NCBI GenBank assembly: GCA_013151585.1
Contig: JAADHY010000312.1
Coordinates: 1 to 11,704 of the forward strand
From: Planctomycetota bacterium
Lineage (GTDB): Bacteria; Planctomycetota; Planctomycetia; Planctomycetales; Planctomycetaceae
Direction: 5' to 3'
Length of the DNA: 11,704 nt
Shown in pieces: positions 1 to 7,817 of the stretch. The notes beneath the pieces are model-generated. The model searched no databases, was not told the origin of the DNA, and worked only from the letters and a program-made list of their open reading frames with translations. The translations under genes were made by a program, and so were the position numbers. The stretch's first letter is position 1, and each line of letters starts with the position of its first letter.

Positions 1-120
1 CAGCGCCGTTAGGCTCTGCTTAGCGCCGTCCATACTCGGACCGGCACAACCACGCCGAGGCACATCCCTGTGCTTCGTCAATTCGGATAAGTCGGATATC
101 GAACGGTTGTCGTGCAAGCG

Positions 121-144
121 TCTCGCCTGCCAGAAGTGGCGAGA
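121..144 (-). terminator. possible hairpin terminator of the FHA/coiled-coil gene
   Basis: A 7-bp inverted repeat (TCTCGCC at 121-127, GGCGAGA at 138-144) with a 10-nt loop lies about 42 bp beyond the stop codon of the minus-strand gene ending at 186. No T-run follows on the minus strand, so it is not a classical intrinsic terminator. It could be a 3'-end-stabilising hairpin or chance. The rest of 1-185 shows no convincing gene. Confidence 0.3.
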
Positions 145-185
145 ACGTCCGCACCACAATCCAACCTCTCTGCTGTGACACAGCC

Positions 186-3100
186 CTATGGCGTTTTCGA
201 CGCCTCGGATTGCTCGGCTTCCACGCCGTTCGACTGCACTTCGGCGGCTGCGAGTTTTTCGAGTAACCCCAGGGACGCCGCGTCCGACGCCAATCGAACT
301 TCGCCGCGTCTGATCTTGATCAGCCGCCGAAGCACCAGGAAGGACCGAATCAGTTCGATACCCATCAGAACGCCGATGCCCACACAGGCCCAGCCAAGCT
401 TGAGGTAGATGGACGAACATCCCATTCGTTGCGCAAGAATCAAGAACCACACGGCCAGACCGCCGGGGACCACCGTCAAAACGGCTTTCAAAGCGAGCGA
501 GCCTCCCATCCGACGCCACAGCGAATCCGCGATTGCGCTGCGTGCGGACTGGTTGGCGACCTCTCTCAACGAATCCAGATTTGCTCGCAGCTTCTCCCGG
601 ACTTCTTCACTGCGAGGCGACGGTTCCACACTTTCCGAATCGGCCGGATTATCGCCCGGTTCATACGGACTTTCTGCGTCTTGTTCTGAGGGCGTCTTTT
701 CGGCCGTCGCCTGCTCGCAGACGTCCCGCTGGTCGCCGCGAAAGCCGTCGCTCGACGCGCAGTGTCCCGTATCGGAGCCGTCTGTCGTTGCTCGCTGCCG
801 TTCCCGGGATCGTTCCAAGAGCGAGTTCATGTACTTGGCAATCGAGAGCTCGTCTGTAGCGTCTTCCACAATCACATTAGAGCTGCAAGCACACGCCGCC
901 GCGGAAACGTCTGGGCCAATCTGCGAACCCGTCGAAGGTTTCGATTCGGACGACTCGCCGTCGGATGTGGCCTCACCGACGCTGGCTGCTCTCAGATATT
1001 TGGCTGTGATCAACTGAGTCGCGCAACCGGCCGGCCGGTCGGTGGCCCGGGGGTTGGAGCCGGTCTTGGGCTTTTCGGGCTTCTCGTACTTTGCTCGCAG
1101 CCTGGCAAGAACTTCTTCGACCGCTTCATTTCGGAGTGCCTCCCCGCCGGACGACCCGCGGTCGGCCTCGTCAGCAGACTCATCGGCCGGACCGATTGGT
1201 TCCTGTTGCGATTCGACTTCCCCGCCACTGCGCGGAACATCGCCGTCTGAAGAAGTCTCTTGATGGCTTTTGGTCCGAGCCATCTGAGATTTCAACTCAT
1301 CTTCTTCAGCCAGCAACTCCTGTCGTTCGCGTTCCAGCTCTTCGGTTTCGACGGTCAGCGACGACTCGAGCTCACGGAGTTTCGTCCGGAGCGATTCCAA
1401 TCCGCGCCGTTTATCTTCCAGTTCGGACCGGCGGACCTGTAGTAACTGCCGTTTCTCTTTCAACGCGTCTTCCCGGCTCGTGAGCCGCTCGCGCTCTTGC
1501 TCCGCTTGTCGGATCTCTTCCTCGACGGCCGCCAGCTCGCTGTTCAGCGTCGCCTCTTCGTCCGACAGGCCGCCTCGCAATTCCTCCAGCTCGCGGCGTT
1601 TCTGCTGCAATTCACCGCGTCGGTCTTCGAGGGTGCGTCGTTTTTCATCCACGTCGCCTCGTTGTGTTTGCAGCCGCTCGCGCTCTTGTTCCGTTCGCCG
1701 GATTTCTTCCTCGACGGATTCCAGCTCTGCTGTAAGCGTCGTCTCTTCGTGCTCAGTCCGATCGCGCAGGTCCTCCAGCTCCTTCTGCCGCTGTTCGAGC
1801 TCGACTCGGCGAGACTGCAGCGCGACGCGCACTTCCTCCAACTCGGCTTGGCGATTGGCGAGTTCTTCTTGCAGGCGTTCCAGTTCGCTGCGGCTGCTTT
1901 CGAGCTCGTGTCGTTCAGTTTCGAGGGCCTTCAGCTCCTCGTTCGCTGAAGCCAGTTCGTGCTGCACCTGATCGTGTCGCTGGCGAAGCTCAGTCTGTTC
2001 GTCGTGAAGGCGTTCGCGACGAGTGACCAAGTCCTGCTGAGCTGCCTGTAATTCCGCCTCACGCTGCTTGAGCCTTGATCGTTCGTCTTCCAGCCGATCG
2101 AAAGCCTCCGCCAATTCGGCCGCCTCCGCCTCCACGGTGCGTTCGTCCTGTTCAAGCTGCTCACTGCGCGCGTGAAGCTCCGATTTCTGTCTCTCCAGTT
2201 CTTCCCGCTGCTGCTGAAGCTCTTCCCGACGTTGCTGTAGCTCGGTTTCGGCAGTTTGCAATGACTCCTGCTCAGCCTGCAATTCGTCCGCTTCCGAGCG
2301 CAGCCGCTGCGCTTCGCGCGCCAGTTCCGCAGATTCGGCGTCGTATTTGCGACGTCCTGCATCGACATCCGCCTTTTGAGCTTCGAGCTTGGCCCGCTGC
2401 TCGGTCAGTTGATGGCGTTCTTGGTCCAGCTCGCGTTTCTTTTCTGAAAGCTTCTCGGCCTCCAAGTCAAGTTCTGCCAGCTCTGCTTCGATCGTCTTTC
2501 GGTCGTCTTCGATGGCTTCGCGTTCGAGCTGGAGCTGTTGCCACTGCTGCTGCAGGCCGCTGCGCCGAGTTTCCAATTCTGCTCGCCGCGCCACGAGTTC
2601 TTCGCGCTGCCGCTCGAGTTGCGTTTGCTCGTTGCCGAGTCGCTCCTGTTGCTCGCTCAGTTCGTCCAACTCGCGAGCCAGAGCCTTCCGTTCGGCCAGC
2701 GCCGCCGTTTGAAGCTGCTGAAGCTGCGATCTCTTATCGCGCAAAGTCTGCTCGTTCTGGCGAACTTCGATGCGGGTTCTGTCGACTTCGGCTCGGACGG
2801 CCTCCAGTTCCCGCTCGACTAGTTCGATGCTTTCCCGGAACGCCTGAAGAGCTTCCCGCTCCTTCTGCAGTTCTCGTTGCCGCTCCCGCAGTTCTTCGAA
2901 ACGAGCCTCAAGTTCGGCCCCATCCTCTTCAGCGACCGCCTGCTCTTCGTTCAGGACAGCCCGCTCCGTTTCCAGGCGTAACTGCTCTTCCAAGAGCTGC
3001 TGTCGCGCGGCTGCGTACTGCCGACGCAACGTGTTCAGTTCGTCACGGCTGTGCTGGAGGCTCTGTCCCTCCGCGCGGACAACAGCCCGAAGCTCTTCCA

Positions 3101-4244
3101 GCGCAACGCTCAATTCGGTTGTCGCAGGATCGGAGACAGCAGACGCCGTCGGTTCCGGCGCCGTTCGAGGCTGGAGCCGAGTCTCGCAAGCGTCCGACTC
3201 CTCACCGGCTGCCGGGGCTTTAGGAACGGCCGGACTTTCGTCGTCCGGCCTTTCCTTTGTGCTTGTCGCAGCGGCGTCCGGATGGCACTGGTCCTCATGC
3301 GAAGTGGTCTCAGCCCTATCGGTCGCAGTGGCTGGCAAAAAGCCATGAGATGTTTTTTCCTGCAAAGATCGCTCGACGGCGCTCAACCGCTCGTCGAGCT
3401 GACGCAAGGCCTCCAGCAGACGGTCTAGCTGGGGATTCGCTGCGGCTCTCGACGCGCTGCGGTTGACGGCTCGGCTTCGAGCCATGTCGCTGGCACGGCG
3501 AATGTCTTGCAGAGCGGCTTCCAATTCATGACGCTGCTGCGCCAGTTCGCGGTTGAGAGCCTCCAAGCTCTGGCAAAGCTGTTCTCGGATTTGCTCGTAT
3601 TGCTCTTCGGTCTGTCCGGGCCGCGCCGCGGAGCCAGGAAGCTCGCTGAGGGGCCGGCCGGGCGCCGGTTCGGAGTTGCTGCGATCCGCCAGCAGTTCGT
3701 CGGCGAACGGAGGAAGGACTCCCAGAGCGATCGCCTGACGAATGGCTTCGCTCAGACTCCGCGTTCCGCTCGCTCCATGGTCGACACGGGCGCCGACCGA
3801 TCGCCTCGGCGGCTCCGACGGCAGTGTGGAAACCGAAGAAGACGTGCCGACAAAGGGGTTGTTCTTCGCGACGGGCACATGATCCAACAGCTCATCCACC
3901 GTGGCCTCGCGCACGCGGAATTCGAGAGGCCCGATGGCAATACGATCGCCGGGACGAAGCAATTCTTCTTGGGCCGGTGCATCGTTGACCCAAGTTCGTG
4001 GATCCCATGCTTTCAGCACAGTCCGACGCGCGCCCCGGAAGATCGAACAGTGCAGCGGTTGGACCCCCGGAACCTTCAAGACCGCCGTACACGAATCGGA
4101 CGATCCGAGCGTCGTCTTGCCCGGCCCAAGCACGATCGGATCGAGGCGATCCTCCTGGAGCGGCTCGAGCACCAACATGGAGACCGAACTGCGGATCGCG
4201 CTGGCAGAAATCGGTTCTGACACACTGAGCATGAAAGCCCCCAT
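186..4244 (-). CDS. giant FHA-domain / coiled-coil / two-TM membrane protein
   Basis: Encodes 1352 residues; the exact role is unknown. Residues about 23-115 form an FHA-like beta domain (G47, H65 and N87 are at conserved positions). Residues about 130-210 are a disordered linker and 212-265 a short coil. Residues about 375-986 are an almost unbroken Glu/Arg/Gln/Leu heptad coiled coil. An acidic, Ser-rich low-complexity stretch follows to about 1245, then two membrane helices (about 1250-1271 and 1280-1305) and a cytosolic-looking tail. FHA domains normally bind phosphothreonine, but here the usual Gly-Arg is G47-S48 and the Ser three residues before the His is Q62, so binding may be lost. 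The short motifs SIAKYMNSLLERSR and REVANQSARSAI remind me of planctomycete FHA/coiled-coil proteins (memory, not searched). There is no clear Shine-Dalgarno. M5 (ATG at 4232, with GGGGG upstream) is an equally plausible start. Probably monocistronic, from the promoter at 4503-4531; likely a membrane-tethered scaffold or filament (inference). Confidence 0.93.
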   Translation of the reverse strand: MGAFMLSVSEPISASAIRSSVSMLVLEPLQEDRLDPIVLGPGKTTLGSSDSCTAVLKVPGVQPLHCSIFRGARRTVLKAWDPRTWVNDAPAQEELLRPGDRIAIGPLEFRVREATVDELLDHVPVAKNNPFVGTSSSVSTLPSEPPRRSVGARVDHGASGTRSLSEAIRQAIALGVLPPFADELLADRSNSEPAPGRPLSELPGSAARPGQTEEQYEQIREQLCQSLEALNRELAQQRHELEAALQDIRRASDMARSRAVNRSASRAAANPQLDRLLEALRQLDERLSAVERSLQEKTSHGFLPATATDRAETTSHEDQCHPDAAATSTKERPDDESPAVPKAPAAGEESDACETRLQPRTAPEPTASAVSDPATTELSVALEELRAVVRAEGQSLQHSRDELNTLRRQYAAARQQLLEEQLRLETERAVLNEEQAVAEEDGAELEARFEELRERQRELQKEREALQAFRESIELVERELEAVRAEVDRTRIEVRQNEQTLRDKRSQLQQLQTAALAERKALARELDELSEQQERLGNEQTQLERQREELVARRAELETRRSGLQQQWQQLQLEREAIEDDRKTIEAELAELDLEAEKLSEKKRELDQERHQLTEQRAKLEAQKADVDAGRRKYDAESAELAREAQRLRSEADELQAEQESLQTAETELQQRREELQQQREELERQKSELHARSEQLEQDERTVEAEAAELAEAFDRLEDERSRLKQREAELQAAQQDLVTRRERLHDEQTELRQRHDQVQHELASANEELKALETERHELESSRSELERLQEELANRQAELEEVRVALQSRRVELEQRQKELEDLRDRTEHEETTLTAELESVEEEIRRTEQERERLQTQRGDVDEKRRTLEDRRGELQQKRRELEELRGGLSDEEATLNSELAAVEEEIRQAEQERERLTSREDALKEKRQLLQVRRSELEDKRRGLESLRTKLRELESSLTVETEELERERQELLAEEDELKSQMARTKSHQETSSDGDVPRSGGEVESQQEPIGPADESADEADRGSSGGEALRNEAVEEVLARLRAKYEKPEKPKTGSNPRATDRPAGCATQLITAKYLRAASVGEATSDGESSESKPSTGSQIGPDVSAAACACSSNVIVEDATDELSIAKYMNSLLERSRERQRATTDGSDTGHCASSDGFRGDQRDVCEQATAEKTPSEQDAESPYEPGDNPADSESVEPSPRSEEVREKLRANLDSLREVANQSARSAIADSLWRRMGGSLALKAVLTVVPGGLAVWFLILAQRMGCSSIYLKLGWACVGIGVLMGIELIRSFLVLRRLIKIRRGEVRLASDAASLGLLEKLAAAEVQSNGVEAEQSEASKTP
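1404..1781 (-). repeat. two in-register 189-bp coding repeats in the coiled coil
   Basis: Residues 822-884 and 885-947 of the coiled-coil protein align without gaps and share segments such as VEEEIRxxEQERERL. The period is 63 residues, exactly nine heptads. A decaying third copy begins at residue 948. At DNA level the match GCCGCTCGCGCTCTTG begins at 1484 and again at 1673, 189 bp apart. This indicates tandem duplication that kept the heptad register. Confidence 0.85.
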
Positions 4245-4376
4245 CGATATCAGGTCCGTCCGGACGGTCCTCGCGGTTGGTTGTTGCCGCCGTCGCCGGC
4301 CCCGTCTAGCCGCGGTAACGGCAAGTGCTATTGCAAGGACGCTGCGCGAGGTGCTTCTTTGCGGCCTGGCCCGTGT

Positions 4377-4396
4377 GAGTCAATCTGACTCGATTG
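4377..4396 (-). promoter_or_regulatory. nested inverted repeats in the leader of the coiled-coil gene
   Basis: GAGTCA-ATC-TGACTC (4377-4391) is a perfect 6-bp dyad with a 3-nt centre. It overlaps a second perfect dyad, CAATC-TGACTC-GATTG (4381-4396). The two share arms, so only one can form at a time in RNA. The site lies about 135 bp upstream of the start at 4244 and inside the predicted 5' leader. It could be a protein operator or a small RNA switch; chance is possible for arms this short. Confidence 0.3.
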
Positions 4397-4461
4397 CAGA
4401 AACACTCTTACGCAATCCGGCCGCAGAACTTGACGGCGAGCCGCCATTCGTCCGAACGGGT

Positions 4462-4487
4462 CTGTTTCTGATGCGAAAAGGAAACAG
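4462..4487 (-). promoter_or_regulatory. inverted repeat just after the predicted transcription start
   Basis: CTGTTTC (4462-4468) and GAAACAG (4481-4487) form a perfect 7-bp inverted repeat with a 12-nt centre. It lies roughly 10-35 nt downstream of the start expected from the minus-strand promoter at 4503-4531. That is a usual place for a repressor operator or for a 5' hairpin that protects a long leader. Which it is cannot be told from sequence alone. Confidence 0.35.
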
Positions 4488-4502
4488 CGCAACGTCTTGT
4501 GG

Positions 4503-4531
4503 CATATAGCTCACAGAATCGGTAAGGTCAA
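4503..4531 (-). promoter_or_regulatory. sigma70-type promoter of the coiled-coil gene
   Basis: On the minus strand, TTGACC (plus positions 4526-4531) is followed by a 17-bp spacer and TATATG (4503-4508). This matches five of six -35 and four of six -10 consensus bases at the optimal spacing. The predicted start near 4496 gives a leader of about 250 nt before the ATG at 4244. Confidence 0.5.
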
Positions 4532-4724
4532 AACCTTTGAGGCCGCTGCGTCCGTTCGCCCAGAGATGACGTTGTCGGCTGGCTGTTGCCGCCGGTTTCA
4601 CCGGAAATCCGCGTCCGGTTGGCTCGCCGTGGAGCCGGCGCAGAGGCCGACTGAGACGAGCGACTCGGCGTCGCCTGGCTCAATTTCAGACGCCGCAGTC
4701 GCGACAAAGCTCGCGACTCGGCGA

Positions 4725-4753
4725 TTGACCAAATCCGATACGGCCCGGATAAT
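4725..4753 (+). promoter_or_regulatory. sigma70-type promoter of the zinc-ribbon/BamE-like pair
   Basis: TTGACC (4725-4730), a 17-bp spacer and GATAAT (4748-4753) match five of six bases in each box at ideal spacing. The predicted start near 4760 leaves a leader of about 148 nt. It lies inside a reading frame that is open from 4497, which argues that translation of the downstream gene begins after 4760. Together with the minus-strand promoter at 4503-4531 it makes a divergent pair about 200 bp apart. Confidence 0.5.
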
Positions 4754-4907
4754 CGGCAGAGGAAGGACGCAGCCGGTCTGCGGACGGATCGCGAACCTTT
4801 CGTCGGGGATATCCTCACCGTTTTTTCCCTTAGGCCGCGGCCGCGGTGCCTTTCTCGGGGCACGCCGCGATGGCGAGCCGCGCCAAATGCAACAAAGAAG
4901 CTGCGAG

Positions 4908-6038
4908 ATGGCCAAGTGGCGGGAGAAGGCGACACACCTGTTGAATCGGTCGGCTCAGCAAGAGCCGGTTCCCTTCGAGCTGCTCTGTCCATGCGGTGAG
5001 ACGATTCGGGGCACGCGGCGCAGCCGGTGTCAAAGAGTCTTGTGCAAGAGCTGCGGGGAGCCCTTCTTCATCCTGCCCATCAGCGTTTATCCGCCGCCCG
5101 TTCGCCGCAAGAAAAGGAAAACGGGTTCTTCCGCGCCCGCCGGCCTCCCACAAGTGCTCACGGATGTGACCGGACGCGTTCGCCAGTTCGGACGAGCGGC
5201 CAGACGACGAACCAGCGAGGCGGCCAAATCGTGGTGGACCCGCTCGATAGAAAGTCTTCAACGGGCTCTCACACCGTTTCGGCTGATTATGTTCAGCGTT
5301 GTCGTCGTTGTAGCAGGCACAGGCTATTGGCTTCATCGGTCCCGAGCGCGAGAACGGGCGGAGGTGCAATTCAAACAGGCGGTCCAGCTAGGCGAGCAGG
5401 CGTTGAGAAACGGTGATCTGTTGGAGGCTCACCAGGCATTCGCTCAGGCCGTTGCCGCCTTGGACGTAATCGGCCGGGACGACCAATTGGCTCGCGTGAC
5501 CCGTCAAAGGTATCGCGAATGTCAAGCCGCCAGCCGCCTGTGCCCAAAAACTTTGTTCGAACTGGTCACGGAAGCGGATACCGTGCATCGCAAACAGGGA
5601 GATTCGGCTTGGCAGGCCGAGATGAAAGGGCGCTTTGCATGGGTCGTACTGCATACGCGCGTCCGCCGGTCTTCCGGCGAGAAAGAGGAAGAGCACTTCA
5701 TCGTCGATTACCCGCTGATGGTCGGCGGGCGGCCGGTTGAGCTGATCGCCGATCTGGATGTCTTCCGGCAGCTTGACTGGTCGGCGCTGGCCAACAAACA
5801 ATCGTCGGCCGATGAGCGAGGCGTGGAGCTGATTTTCGCTGCCGAGTTGCAAGCCTGTCGCTTGCTGGATGGGAAGTCCGAACACTGGGCCATCGTCTTC
5901 GAGCCACGTTCGGGCTTTCTTTGGTCGGATTACGCAAACTATTGCACGCTGGGTTTTCGCGCAATTGATGCGCAAAGCGAACAGCACGTCAAAGAATTGC
6001 TATCATGGCAATCCCAAACAATCGGAATCAAACCGTAA
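4908..6038 (+). CDS. zinc-ribbon, single-TM protein with TPR-like segment
   Basis: 376 residues, not recognised as a named family. A short basic N-terminus leads to a putative zinc ribbon at residues 27-49: C27-x-C29 (CPCGE) pairs with C46-x2-C49 (CKSCGE), with C41 nearby. A basic linker follows, then one hydrophobic helix (about 125-142), which the charge bias suggests places the zinc ribbon inside the cell. Residues about 150-190 are Ala-rich helices resembling one TPR-like hairpin. Residues about 215-376 form an alpha/beta domain I do not recognise. The frame is open back to 4497, but I chose ATG 4908: the upstream part has unprotein-like composition and contains the promoter at 4725-4753. 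ATG 4887 is an alternative. The 3' end overlaps the next gene by 34 bp, implying co-transcription and probably translational coupling. Confidence 0.85.
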   Translation: MAKWREKATHLLNRSAQQEPVPFELLCPCGETIRGTRRSRCQRVLCKSCGEPFFILPISVYPPPVRRKKRKTGSSAPAGLPQVLTDVTGRVRQFGRAARRRTSEAAKSWWTRSIESLQRALTPFRLIMFSVVVVVAGTGYWLHRSRARERAEVQFKQAVQLGEQALRNGDLLEAHQAFAQAVAALDVIGRDDQLARVTRQRYRECQAASRLCPKTLFELVTEADTVHRKQGDSAWQAEMKGRFAWVVLHTRVRRSSGEKEEEHFIVDYPLMVGGRPVELIADLDVFRQLDWSALANKQSSADERGVELIFAAELQACRLLDGKSEHWAIVFEPRSGFLWSDYANYCTLGFRAIDAQSEQHVKELLSWQSQTIGIKP

Positions 6039-7567
6039 GAGGCCTGTGCTCGTTGATGCTGGCCGCTGTGTTGCTGGTCGGGACGGGGGGTGAGACCCGC
6101 GCGGCGGGGAAAGTGTTGTCGGTTGAGGAATTCAACGAGCTGAAAGGCGAATGGCCGGAGCTGCTCGGACGGCACCTGCGCATCGAGGGCCGCTACGCTC
6201 TGATGGGAAGGAATCTGCTCCGCTTCAAGAACTGCGATCTGAGCTTTCGATCGCGCAAAGACTTGCCCAAACTCACCGGACGGTCGCGCACGGTGGAAGT
6301 CTCCGGCCGGTTGACGCGTGAAGACGGCAAACTGTTTTTCCTGATCGAAGAATTGTTCGAACTGCCGACTGATTTGGAGCGACTCCGGCAACAGCGAAGC
6401 CGCCTCGATCCCGCGAAAGCGGACGAATGGTACCAACTGGCGACCTGGGCCGAGCAGCGCGCGAAGTTCTATCAGGATGCCGAGCTGGCTCAGGAAGCTC
6501 GCAAACTCTATCGCGATGGCTTACGCATTGAACGATCGCGTTTGCGCGAAGGGGACCCCCGCGCGCTATTCGCTCTGGCTGAAAAAGCGGCGGGATTTGG
6601 GCTGGACCAATCCGTCCAGCTTTCGTTGATTCACGAAGCGTGTGTCCTGTTGTGGCGACAGGCCCAGCGCCGCGACGATGCAAATAGTTTGCGACAGCTC
6701 GCATCGACGGTGGCGGAAAAGTTGCCGGGAGCGAAAACGCCGCTCACTGAGCCTGTCGACGGGCTGCGCAAGCGGTATCTGGCCGCACCGCTACCGACCT
6801 ATGAAAAGGCCGATGCGTCGACCCGCCAAACACTGCATCGAATCCTGCACAACGAGATTCTTCTGGCAGCCATCCTCAAACAGGCGGCTCCCGACGGCCG
6901 AAATGGTCTAGAAATCGCCGACCAGATCGAAACCCAGCTTCCCGAATATCGCGAGACGGCAACGGCATTCCGTCAAAAGGGGGTCGCTTACCGCGCAGCT
7001 CACATCGCCACAGCGTCTCGCAGCGAAATGCTCGAACTGGTCGAACTCTTCAAAAAGCAGAACCAACCCGAGCGAGCTCGAGTCCTGATCCTTCGCTGGC
7101 TTCAAGCCCGGGAAAAGGTGCTTCGACAAGACGGGCCGGACGGCCTCCGCCAACTCGCCCGGGAATACGAGACGTTGCTGCAGGACACGAAGACAGCCGT
7201 CAAGCTGCTGGTGGAAGCGTACCGGCTCAGCCAAGAAGCCCCAGAAATCGCCAAGGAACTGGAGCGACGCGGATATCGTCGTGCCGGCCAGCGATGGGTA
7301 ACGTTAGAAGAGTTCGCCAAGACTCCGGAAGGGCGGATCGTCCAGGCGATGCGCGAGGGACGAGTGGTCGAGGGAATGACCGCCGAACAAGTCCGCAAGA
7401 CGCTGGGGGCACCGAGTTTCGTAGCCCGGGCCGCCACCGATGGCGTCTTCGCCGAGGTGTGGGTCTACGGAGAGAATCGCGGCTCCCGGCTGGCGATCCA
7501 CTTGTCTCGCCCCCTTTCGTCTCGGGAGCTGAAGGTCACCGCCGTGGTCCCCCTGACAGAGCGGTAG
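6005..7567 (+). CDS. exported helical-repeat protein with C-terminal BamE/SmpA-like module
   Basis: 520 residues. The N-terminus is a signal peptide: basic n-region with R7 and R12, hydrophobic core at about 14-26, and likely cleavage after A33 or A34. Residues about 40-120 form a beta-rich domain (LRIEGRYALMGRNLLRFKNC and onward) that could be a small OB-like fold. Residues about 120-430 are mostly amphipathic helices with TPR-like character. A segment at about 425-445 (GYRRAGQRWVTLEEF) is followed by G457-M-T-A-E-Q-V-R-K-T-L-G468-A-P470 and then a WVYGE strand. That is the pattern of BamE/SmpA-OmlA-like modules, which act at the outer membrane. The start overlaps the zinc-ribbon gene by 34 bp and has only a weak Shine-Dalgarno, so coupled translation is likely. 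Probable site: periplasm or outer-membrane face. The BamE-like call rests on motif only; a general envelope role is safer. Confidence 0.88.
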   Translation: MAIPNNRNQTVRGLCSLMLAAVLLVGTGGETRAAGKVLSVEEFNELKGEWPELLGRHLRIEGRYALMGRNLLRFKNCDLSFRSRKDLPKLTGRSRTVEVSGRLTREDGKLFFLIEELFELPTDLERLRQQRSRLDPAKADEWYQLATWAEQRAKFYQDAELAQEARKLYRDGLRIERSRLREGDPRALFALAEKAAGFGLDQSVQLSLIHEACVLLWRQAQRRDDANSLRQLASTVAEKLPGAKTPLTEPVDGLRKRYLAAPLPTYEKADASTRQTLHRILHNEILLAAILKQAAPDGRNGLEIADQIETQLPEYRETATAFRQKGVAYRAAHIATASRSEMLELVELFKKQNQPERARVLILRWLQAREKVLRQDGPDGLRQLAREYETLLQDTKTAVKLLVEAYRLSQEAPEIAKELERRGYRRAGQRWVTLEEFAKTPEGRIVQAMREGRVVEGMTAEQVRKTLGAPSFVARAATDGVFAEVWVYGENRGSRLAIHLSRPLSSRELKVTAVVPLTER

Positions 7568-7591
7568 TCCGGGGAAAGAACGATACTACCG
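7562..7591 (+). terminator. hairpin overlapping the stop codon of the BamE-like gene
   Basis: CGGTAGT (7562-7568, including the TAG stop) pairs perfectly with ACTACCG (7585-7591) across a 16-nt loop. A competing 6-bp pair, GTCCGG (7567-7572) with CCGGAC (7593-7598), uses overlapping bases. No T-run follows. A weak terminator or 3'-end structure is possible. Confidence 0.25.
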
Positions 7592-7610
7592 GCCGGACGC
7601 CGCCGACAGG

Positions 7611-7639
7611 GAACGAGGCTGGCCGCATTTACCTCGTTC
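7611..7639 (+). terminator. 8-bp-stem terminator-like hairpin after the BamE-like gene
   Basis: GAACGAGG (7611-7618) and CCTCGTTC (7632-7639) form a perfect 8-bp stem with a 13-nt loop, 44 bp beyond the stop. It lacks a T-tract, so it is either a Rho-assisted end or an mRNA 3' stabiliser. It supports separating the zinc-ribbon/BamE-like pair from the VIT-VWA gene. The remainder of the 351-bp gap to 7918 holds only the promoter at 7818-7846 and the Shine-Dalgarno. Confidence 0.4.
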
Positions 7640-7817
7640 GGAGCCCCTGCCCAGATCCTCCCATCTCGGCTGATCGATTCGCCGCGCCCTGGCAGTGTGC
7701 GCGTCCTAAGCTTGAGGGCGTCCAACTCGCTAAACAGCGGCCGAAGAGACGAAACGTTCCGACCAAGACGAAACCGCGCCGTAGCGGCCGCCCTTCCACC
7801 TTATTCGGCAAGAGCCG

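Noticed and set aside
58..75. Short hairpin GCACA-TCCC-TGTGC
   Set aside because: The 5-bp core with no T-run is too weak to call a terminator.
1480..1971. Ser/Arg/Cys-rich plus-strand frame
   Set aside because: Its repeats mirror the coiled-coil repeats on the other strand; it is a compositional shadow.
2075..3223. 382-codon open frame on the plus strand
   Set aside because: It lies wholly antisense to the heptad coding region. Its Arg/Pro/Ala-rich sequence is what reversed Glu/Leu/Gln codons give, with no domain, start signal or promoter.
4276..4605. Two similar GTTGCCGCCG-containing stretches (about 4276 and 4577) in the divergent region
   Set aside because: Similarity is limited to about 12 bases of GC-rich sequence, below what I would call a repeat.
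4791..4813. GCGAACCTTTCG resembling the ECF -35 box at 7818
   Set aside because: No CGTC-type -10 lies at 16-17 bp, and a shared 9-mer is expected by chance at this scale.
4832..4846. GGCCGCGGCCGCGG palindromic GC cluster
   Set aside because: A short self-complementary GC-rich run is common at this base composition, and there is no supporting context.
4497..4907. 137-codon open extension upstream of the zinc-ribbon gene
   Set aside because: Its composition is not protein-like, it contains the plus-strand promoter at 4725-4753, and a Met start at 4908 leads straight into the zinc-ribbon domain.
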